64,000 nt of DNA from Paenibacillus radicis (ex Xue et al. 2023). Lineage in GTDB: Bacteria; Bacillota; Bacilli; Paenibacillales; NBRC-103111. Positions 58,505-64,000 of this stretch are shown here, one piece after another. Positions within the stretch are counted from its first letter, which is position 1, and every line of letters begins with the position of its first letter. A program made the position numbers and the translations under genes. Location of the stretch: NCBI RefSeq assembly GCF_024722015.1, contig NZ_JANQBD010000009.1:124001-188000 (forward strand), written 5' to 3'. The notes under the pieces were generated by a model. That model saw only the letters and a program-made list of their open reading frames with translations, was not told the origin of the DNA and ran no database searches.

Positions 58505-59557
58505 ATGACTGGTTTTCAAGTAACAAGTAAATATATCGGTGCCAATCATCCACCCCTCATCATAGCCGAAATGTCAGGCAATCACAACCAGTCGTTGGAA
58601 CGCGCACTAGCGATTGTGGATGCCGCGGCGAAAGCAGGGGCGCACGCGCTGAAGCTGCAAACGTACACTGCAGATACGATGACGCTTAATCTAGCTGAGG
58701 GCGAGTTTTATATCGACGATCCGAATAGCCTGTGGAAGGGCAACTCTCTGCATGAGTTGTATCAGCAGGCGTACACCCCATGGGAGTGGCATAAGCCTAT
58801 ATTCGACCGATGTAGCGAACTTGGAATGATCGGATTTAGCACACCTTTTGACGAGACGGCTGTAGATTTTTTGGAATCGCTCAACGTTCCCATGTACAAG
58901 ATCGCATCGTTTGAAAATACCGATATTCCGCTTATTCGCAAAGTGGCGGCTACAGGTAAACCTATGATCATCTCCACCGGGATGGCTACGGTAGCGGAAT
59001 TGGATGAGACGGTACGCGCAGCAAGAGCTGTCGGATGTAAAGACTTGGTACTTTTGAAATGTACAAGCACATACCCTGCGACACCAGAAAATACGAACAT
59101 TTTAACTATCCCGCATCTTAAAGAGCTGTTCCAATGTCAAGTTGGACTTTCCGACCATACGATGGGTGTTGGTGTTGCTGTTGCTAGTGTGGCACTCGGA
59201 GCTACCGTGATTGAAAAGCACTTCACACTTCGGCGCGCAGACGGTGGGGTCGATTCGACTTTTTCCATGGAGCCGGAAGAAATGCACTCGCTCGTGATCG
59301 AATCGGAAAGGGCATGGCAAGCATTAGGCCAAGTAAGCTATGGGCCAACGGAGAAGGAACGAGCATCATTGGTATTCCGCCGTTCCTTATATATCGCTCA
59401 AGATATGCAAGTAGGAGATAAGTTTACAGTAGAAAATCTTCGCGCCATACGACCAGGATTCGGCATGCCTCCTAAACATTATGAAGAGTTGCTTGGTAAA
59501 GTCATCAACAAAGATGTGAAAAAAGGAACTCCGCTTTCTTGGGACTTATTATTGTAA
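58505..59557 (+). CDS. pseI: Pseudaminic acid synthase PseI
   Basis: PseI condenses the deacylated 6-deoxy hexose with PEP to give pseudaminic acid. The 350-aa NeuB-family protein contains IIAEMSGNHNQSLERALAIV, KLQTYTADTMTLN, STPFDETAVDFLESL and GLSDHTMGVGVAVASVALGATVIEKHFTL, and ends with a SAF antifreeze-like domain. AEMSGNHNQSLERAL is typical of the PseI branch, while NeuB/LegI differ. GGAGG precedes the ATG by 7 bases. Base composition rises abruptly in GC from here. Confidence 0.92.
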   Translation: MTGFQVTSKYIGANHPPLIIAEMSGNHNQSLERALAIVDAAAKAGAHALKLQTYTADTMTLNLAEGEFYIDDPNSLWKGNSLHELYQQAYTPWEWHKPIFDRCSELGMIGFSTPFDETAVDFLESLNVPMYKIASFENTDIPLIRKVAATGKPMIISTGMATVAELDETVRAARAVGCKDLVLLKCTSTYPATPENTNILTIPHLKELFQCQVGLSDHTMGVGVAVASVALGATVIEKHFTLRRADGGVDSTFSMEPEEMHSLVIESERAWQALGQVSYGPTEKERASLVFRRSLYIAQDMQVGDKFTVENLRAIRPGFGMPPKHYEELLGKVINKDVKKGTPLSWDLLL

Positions 59558-59578
59558 TTTCAAGGGGGACATATCATA

Positions 59579-60526
59579 ATGAACATTTTACTAACCGGTG
59601 GAGCGGGATTTATCGGCAGATGGGTCACCAAGCGCCTTCTTGATGATGGACAAAGCTTGACGATACTGGACGATTTGTCCAACGGCCGTAAGGAAAATCT
59701 AGATGAATTTGCCGGGCACCCCGGACTTAAGCGCTTCATAGAAGGCGATATCAAGAATGAGGCTCTTTTGACGGAGCTTTTTAACGAAACGGCTTTCGAT
59801 ATTTGTTATCATCTAGGAGCCTCTATTAATGTTCAGGATTCTATTGATGACCCTCGGACAACTTTTAATAACGACACGATAGGTACCTTCTATGTCATGG
59901 AACAATGCCGTAAACACAATACCAAAGTTGTCTTTATGAGTACTTGCATGGTGTATGACCGTTGTACAGATGAGACTGGAATTACGGAACTTCATCCGAT
60001 CAAACCGGCATCGCCCTATGCTGGAGCTAAGATTGCCGCGGAGAATATGGTTCTCTCTTATTACTATGCTTACGGTTTACCTACGGTCGTGATTCGGCCT
60101 TTTAATACATATGGCCCATTTCAAAAAACAGGCGGCGAAGGTGGAGTCGTAGCTATCTTCATCAAGAATAAGCTTGCGGGTCTTGATGTGAACATCTATG
60201 GAGAAGGGACTCAGACAAGAGACCTGTTATATGTAGAGGATTGCGCAAGATTTGTTGTTGAAGCAGGATTCACGGATAAAGTGGATGGACAAATTGTAAA
60301 TGCGGGACTAGGTAGAGATATAAGCGTTAATGACCTAGCCAAATTAATTATTGGTGATGAATCAAGAATTAAGCACGTTGAGCATATTCACCCACAGAGC
60401 GAGATTCAAAAACTCTTATGTAACTATAGCAAGGCAAAAGAGCTGCTTGGCTGGGAGCCAAAGGTTACTTTAGAAGAGGGCATAGCTCTGACAGAGAAAT
60501 GGATTAAGACTAGCTATTTGATGTAA
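59579..60526 (+). CDS. NAD-dependent sugar epimerase/dehydratase
   Basis: 315-aa extended SDR: ILLTGGAGFIGRWVTKRLL, CYHLGASINVQDSIDDPR and the catalytic Y-x3-K in SPYAGAKIAAENM, RPFNTYGPFQ and GEGTQTRDLLYVEDCA. It resembles dTDP-glucose/GDP-sugar 4,6-dehydratases such as LegB as much as 4-epimerases. It is a second dehydratase-like gene besides the one at 52783. It lies between pseI and pseC, so it may supply the 4-keto substrate to pseC or belong to another branch. Confidence 0.82.
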   Translation: MNILLTGGAGFIGRWVTKRLLDDGQSLTILDDLSNGRKENLDEFAGHPGLKRFIEGDIKNEALLTELFNETAFDICYHLGASINVQDSIDDPRTTFNNDTIGTFYVMEQCRKHNTKVVFMSTCMVYDRCTDETGITELHPIKPASPYAGAKIAAENMVLSYYYAYGLPTVVIRPFNTYGPFQKTGGEGGVVAIFIKNKLAGLDVNIYGEGTQTRDLLYVEDCARFVVEAGFTDKVDGQIVNAGLGRDISVNDLAKLIIGDESRIKHVEHIHPQSEIQKLLCNYSKAKELLGWEPKVTLEEGIALTEKWIKTSYLM

Positions 60527-60561
60527 TCCCGTAGGGGGATCACGAAACGGAGGCTCGGCAT

Positions 60562-61767
60562 ATGGAAAAGCTTGCGCTGCACGGAGGACAACCGGTCCGC
60601 AGTCAAATGCTGCAATACGGTCAACAGTGGATTAATGAAACAGATGTAGAAGCCGTGGTGAAAAGCCTAACGAGCGGTTATATCACGCAAGGCCCAGCGA
60701 TAGAACTGTTTGAGAAGGCGGTTGCTGACTATGCAGGCGTGAAATATGCGGTAGCGTTCTCCAGTGGGACCGCAGCATTACATGGGGCTTGCTTTGCTGC
60801 TGGTATCGGTGAAGGCGATGAGGTTATCACGACTCCGATAACTTTTGTAGCAAGCAGCAACTGCGTTTTATATCAAGGGGGCAAGCCTGTATTTGCTGAT
60901 ATTGATGCCACTACCTACAATCTCTGTCCTCATGACACAGAGCGTAAGATTACGGAACATACGAAAGCAATCGTTGCAGTGGATTTTACCGGACAACCGG
61001 TACAGATGGAACGTTTTCGCGATTTGGCTAACCGACATGGACTCATTATTATTCAAGACGCTGCTCATTCGCTAGGTGCCCTATATGACGGGAAAAAGAT
61101 CGGAACGCTTGCAGACATGACTATGTTTAGCTTTCATCCTCTGAAGCATGTGACAACCGCTGAGGGTGGGATGATCGTTACGGATAATGAGGAATTTTAT
61201 CAAAAGCTCGTGCTGTTCCGCAGTCATGGCATAACTAAAGACCCTGAACTGCTGAATCAGAATGATGGACCGTGGTATTACGAAATGCAAGCGCTTGGCT
61301 ATCACTACCGGATGACGGATCTGCAGGCATCGTTAGGCACTTCACAAATGAATAGACTAGATGAATTTGTAACCAGAAGAAGAGAAATTGCTGCGCTATA
61401 TACAGAGGCATTTCGTGATATCCCGGGAATAGTTGTACCCTATCAGCTTGAAAAAGCCAATTCAAGTTGGCATTTATATGTTCTTCGTTTCGATAAGAAA
61501 TCATATCCGGTCGGCAGAAAAGAGCTGTTTAATGCTTACCGTGCAGAAAATATAGGTGTTCATGTACACTATATTCCTGTGTATAATCAACCGTATTATC
61601 AAGAGCTGGGATATGCCCAAGGACAGTGTGCGAATGCGGAAAGCTATTATGAAGAAGCACTTACACTACCGTTGTTTCCCAAAATGACGGATCAAGATGT
61701 TCAGGATGTCATAGATGCAACGAAAAAAATAGTTGGGTCTTTTAGGAAAAATCCGGTTTCTATCTAA
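60562..61767 (+). CDS. pseC: UDP-4-amino-4,6-dideoxy-N-acetyl-altrosamine transaminase PseC
   Basis: 401-aa DegT-family enzyme with PLP lysine K195 in MFSFHPLKHVTTAEGG, the substrate stretch GDEVITTPITFVASSN, and WYYEMQALGYHYRMTDLQASLG, the PseC signature. It makes the 4-amino intermediate that PseH acetylates. The GGAGG ribosome binding site lies 8 bases before the ATG. Its end overlaps the SigD-type promoter of flaG. With pseI and pseG it defines a pseudaminic-type pathway. Confidence 0.9.
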   Translation: MEKLALHGGQPVRSQMLQYGQQWINETDVEAVVKSLTSGYITQGPAIELFEKAVADYAGVKYAVAFSSGTAALHGACFAAGIGEGDEVITTPITFVASSNCVLYQGGKPVFADIDATTYNLCPHDTERKITEHTKAIVAVDFTGQPVQMERFRDLANRHGLIIIQDAAHSLGALYDGKKIGTLADMTMFSFHPLKHVTTAEGGMIVTDNEEFYQKLVLFRSHGITKDPELLNQNDGPWYYEMQALGYHYRMTDLQASLGTSQMNRLDEFVTRRREIAALYTEAFRDIPGIVVPYQLEKANSSWHLYVLRFDKKSYPVGRKELFNAYRAENIGVHVHYIPVYNQPYYQELGYAQGQCANAESYYEEALTLPLFPKMTDQDVQDVIDATKKIVGSFRKNPVSI

Positions 61768-61792
61768 TAATATCCATTTTTTATTCCGATAT
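61765..61792 (+). promoter_or_regulatory. SigD promoter of flaG-fliD-fliS
   Basis: TAAT (61765-61768), 16 bases and TCCGATAT (61785-61792, 7 of 8 with GCCGATAT). It is the best SigD -10 in the window and gives late filament-cap genes their own control. Confidence 0.65.
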
Positions 61793-61822
61793 ACTTGTAT
61801 AAAGGATGTTGGAGGGATGAGC

Positions 61823-62206
61823 ATGGAAGCAAATTTCAATACAACAGGGACGGTAAATCAAGGAGTCGCGACTAGCATTCCAGTTAGAACTGAGAAAGCG
61901 ACGACAGAATCGGTGGCACCAGCGGTTCAGAGCTTGAGAGAAATGAAGACGGCTGAGTACAAGGGAGAGCATATCCCTATAAGTGAGGAACAACTTATTA
62001 AAGCGATTGATAGAGCCATTAAAGCGGCAGAGGGCAGTGCTACATCCTTGGAGTTCTCCATTCATGCACAAACCAAGCAAATTATGGTGAAGGTACTGGA
62101 GAAAGACACGGGAAGAGTGATTCGCGAAATTCCGCCGGAGAAGACTATGGATATGGTAGCAAATCTGTGGAAAATGGCTGGCATTCTTGTAGATGAAAAA
62201 AGATAA
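61823..62206 (+). CDS. flaG: Flagellar protein FlaG
   Basis: 127 aa, soluble. An N-terminal Thr/Ala-rich disordered region is followed by the FlaG domain: SLEFSIHAQTKQIMVKVLEKDTGRVIREIPPEKTMDMVANLWKMAG. FlaG influences filament length and always precedes fliD. The ATG at 61823 lies 7 bases after GGAGG; the ATG at 61817 touches it. A longer in-frame start at 61733 lies inside pseC and before the SigD box. Confidence 0.92.
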   Translation: MEANFNTTGTVNQGVATSIPVRTEKATTESVAPAVQSLREMKTAEYKGEHIPISEEQLIKAIDRAIKAAEGSATSLEFSIHAQTKQIMVKVLEKDTGRVIREIPPEKTMDMVANLWKMAGILVDEKR

Positions 62207-62227
62207 AAGTCAGGTAGGTGAGCATTT

Positions 62228-63736
62228 ATGGTTATGCGTATTAGTGGATTGTCCAGCGGCTTCGATACGGATGGAACTGTAACTAAACTGATGCAGGCCA
62301 AGCGAGTGCCCTTAGACAAGTTAGGCCAAAAGAAGCAAACCGTTGAATGGCAAAGGGATGCTTATCGGGAAATTAATACGAAGGTTACAGAGTTTCGTAA
62401 CACTAAGCTTTTTAACTTCAAGGCGGAAAGCACCTTTAATGCCAAAACAGTTACCATAACAGGAAATACGGATGCAGTTACGGCAAAGGGAACGGCGAGT
62501 GCGATAAACACCAATCTTTTGATTAAAGTTGATGGTCTGGCAGTTGCGGCATCCAAGGTTAGTGAAGATACAATTACGACAGATGGCTTCAACCCTACTG
62601 CAACGTTAGCAAGTCAAAGTGCCAAATTTGTAAATTCCCCCGTAACAGGTAATTATTCGATAAAGATTAATGGAACGCAAATTTCTGTAGATTCTTCGAA
62701 AGACTCTTTGAACGATGTTATTTCAAAAATAAACAAGAATACGAATGTAACCGCGTTTTATGACTCTGCTGAGAAAAAGATTTCTTTCATGTCTAACGCC
62801 ACTGGGAAAACAAATGGAGCAGACGGTAAAGGGGATGTCATCACATTTGAAGGTAGCTTGCTTACTGATGTTTTCAAAGTCAACACAAACCAAGCTACTG
62901 GTCGTATTGCGGGTGCCGATGCACAGGTTACAATTAATGGGCTAAGTACCACCCGTACCAGTAACGTATTCACCTTCAATGGTGTTGAAGTTACACTCAA
63001 AAAATCCGGAGGATCCGTTTCAACAATCAGCACCAAGCCGGACACAGACAAGATAGTGGAGTCGATCAAGAGCTTTATTTCCGATTACAATGATATCCTC
63101 AAAATCGTAAATGATAAGAGTACCGAAACTAAAAACTCGGATTACGCACCATTGACAGACGCACAGAAAGAAGCGCTCTCTGAGAAGCAAATTGAAAGCT
63201 GGGAAAACAAAGCTAAGGCCGGACTTCTACGTAATGATCCTATCCTTGCAAGCATAACCCGCACCTTGCGATCTAATATTTCGGCTATCGTTGATTCAGG
63301 ATCCAGTAAATATAACTCGCTAGCTTCCATTGGTATTGATACGGGTCAATATTTTGAAAACGGGAAGTTATATTTAAATAATGAGACCAAGCTCCGTGAA
63401 GCGATTGAGGCTAATCCAGAAGCGGTGAAAGCAATATTTACTGGAGATGCTACGGATGATAATCCAGCCAAAGCAGGGGTCGGTGAAAGATTATACAGCC
63501 AGTTAAATACTGGACTTACTTCGCTGACAACGAAAGCCGGTCTTGCTAATATTTCTTATGATGACAGTCTATTGTCGAAACAAATTTCACTTATAGCTAA
63601 AGACATGACAGTCATGCAAAAACGACTGGCTACTATTGAAGACAATTATTATAAGCAGTTTTCAGCTATGGAGACGGCTTTAGATAAATTGAACTCCCAA
63701 GGCTCACAATTGATAAGCCAAATGGCAGGTAAATAA
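62228..63736 (+). CDS. fliD: Flagellar filament cap FliD
   Basis: FliD (HAP2) caps the filament tip and helps flagellin fold and assemble. The 502-aa product has the N-terminal FliD_N (RISGLSSGFDTDGTVTKLMQAKRVPLDKL), a flagellin-IN-like segment (SKDSLNDVISKINKNTNVTAFYDSAEKKI) and the FliD_C coiled coil ending MQKRLATIEDNYYKQFSAMETALDKLNSQGSQLISQM. ATG 62228 or 62234, both after AGGTAGGTGA. With flagellins this long, its cap domain may have to fit an unusual filament. Confidence 0.95.
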   Translation: MVMRISGLSSGFDTDGTVTKLMQAKRVPLDKLGQKKQTVEWQRDAYREINTKVTEFRNTKLFNFKAESTFNAKTVTITGNTDAVTAKGTASAINTNLLIKVDGLAVAASKVSEDTITTDGFNPTATLASQSAKFVNSPVTGNYSIKINGTQISVDSSKDSLNDVISKINKNTNVTAFYDSAEKKISFMSNATGKTNGADGKGDVITFEGSLLTDVFKVNTNQATGRIAGADAQVTINGLSTTRTSNVFTFNGVEVTLKKSGGSVSTISTKPDTDKIVESIKSFISDYNDILKIVNDKSTETKNSDYAPLTDAQKEALSEKQIESWENKAKAGLLRNDPILASITRTLRSNISAIVDSGSSKYNSLASIGIDTGQYFENGKLYLNNETKLREAIEANPEAVKAIFTGDATDDNPAKAGVGERLYSQLNTGLTSLTTKAGLANISYDDSLLSKQISLIAKDMTVMQKRLATIEDNYYKQFSAMETALDKLNSQGSQLISQMAGK

Positions 63737-63758
63737 GGATGTAGAAGGAGGCCATCTA

Positions 63759-64000
63759 ATGATTAATAACCCACAGGCCAATAAGTATTTAGAAAATGCC
63801 ATCCAGACTGCTTCGCCGGCTCAATTATTAATCATGCTGTGCGATGGTGCTATCCGTTTTAGCAAGCTCGCTATCCAAGATATACAGAAGCAGCAGTACG
63901 TAGAAGCGAATTTGCATATAAACAAAGTTCAGGATATTATTAATGAATTTATCATCACACTTGATAACTCGTCTCCAGTGGCTGAAGGCTTATTAAGGCT
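63759..64000 (+). CDS. fliS: Flagellar export chaperone FliS, N-terminal part (cut by window end)
   Basis: FliS binds the C-terminal D0 of flagellin before export. The frame runs from ATG 63759 (GAAGGAGG about 8 bases upstream) to the window end with 80 residues: NNPQANKYLENAIQTASPAQLLIMLCDGAIRFSKLAI, typical of FliS. The remaining about 50 residues are beyond the window. Its known binding region is the same C-terminal segment that differs between the two flagellins here. Confidence 0.9.
   Translation, partial: MINNPQANKYLENAIQTASPAQLLIMLCDGAIRFSKLAIQDIQKQQYVEANLHINKVQDIINEFIITLDNSSPVAEGLLR

Overview
The window looks like a Bacillota chromosome from an endospore-forming, flagellated, S-layer-bearing bacterium of the Paenibacillaceae. 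The evidence is the gene order ywzB-murA-spoIID-spoIIQ-spoIIID-mbl-flhO-flhP-fabZ, DegS/DegU, a ComF locus joined to the late flagellar operon, csaB next to an SLH-type S-layer gene, and an alpha/beta-type SASP. All genes I can support lie on the + strand. I see no rRNA, tRNA, CRISPR array, insertion sequence or prophage.

Region 1 (1-9.2 kb): the tail of an SLH protein, then cell-wall, sporulation and shape genes (ywzB, murA, spoIID, spoIIQ, spoIIID, mbl), two rod/hook-like flagellar genes (flhO, flhP), a small EpuA-type membrane protein, a CDP-alcohol phosphatidyltransferase and fabZ. Sporulation sigma-type promoters (SigE for spoIID and spoIIID, SigF for spoIIQ) can be read upstream of the expected genes.

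Region 2 (9.2-24.9 kb): the cell envelope. pgcA, a DUF5693 membrane protein, csaB (wall-polymer pyruvylation that creates the SLH ligand) and a TagO/WecA-type transferase precede a highly expressed S-layer protein gene with an elaborate leader. Then come a small secreted protein, a SASP, metK with an unusual duplicated stem-loop leader, and a secreted phosphodiester-glycosidase-like protein.

Region 3 (25-36 kb): degS-degU, a comFA/comFC competence locus, a coiled-coil protein with 21-bp repeats, and the late flagellar operon yvyF-flgM-flgN-flgK-flgL-DUF6470-fliW-csrA.

Region 4 (36-42 kb): two tandem giant flagellins (about 927 and 939 aa). The first has a SigD-like promoter and a textbook pair of CsrA sites. 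The second lacks both and has a divergent C-terminus.

Region 5 (42-61.8 kb): a flagellin glycosylation island between the flagellins and flaG-fliD-fliS. It carries a Maf-type transferase and a pseudaminic-acid-type pathway: PseB-, PseC-, GNAT/PseH-, PseG- and PseI-like proteins and two SpsF-like cytidylyltransferases. Tailoring genes include three methyltransferases, a Gfo/Idh oxidoreductase plus DegT pair, an ATP-grasp ligase, a candidate GT-B transferase and an FkbH-like protein with its own acyl carrier protein. This is the best candidate for an undescribed system: an ACP-borne glycerate-type acyl group, possibly O-methylated, placed on a nonulosonic acid on very large flagellins. The block at about 44.5-58.5 kb is visibly AT-richer than pseI and the genes after it.

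Region 6 (61.8-64 kb): flaG, fliD and the start of fliS, behind a good SigD-like promoter.
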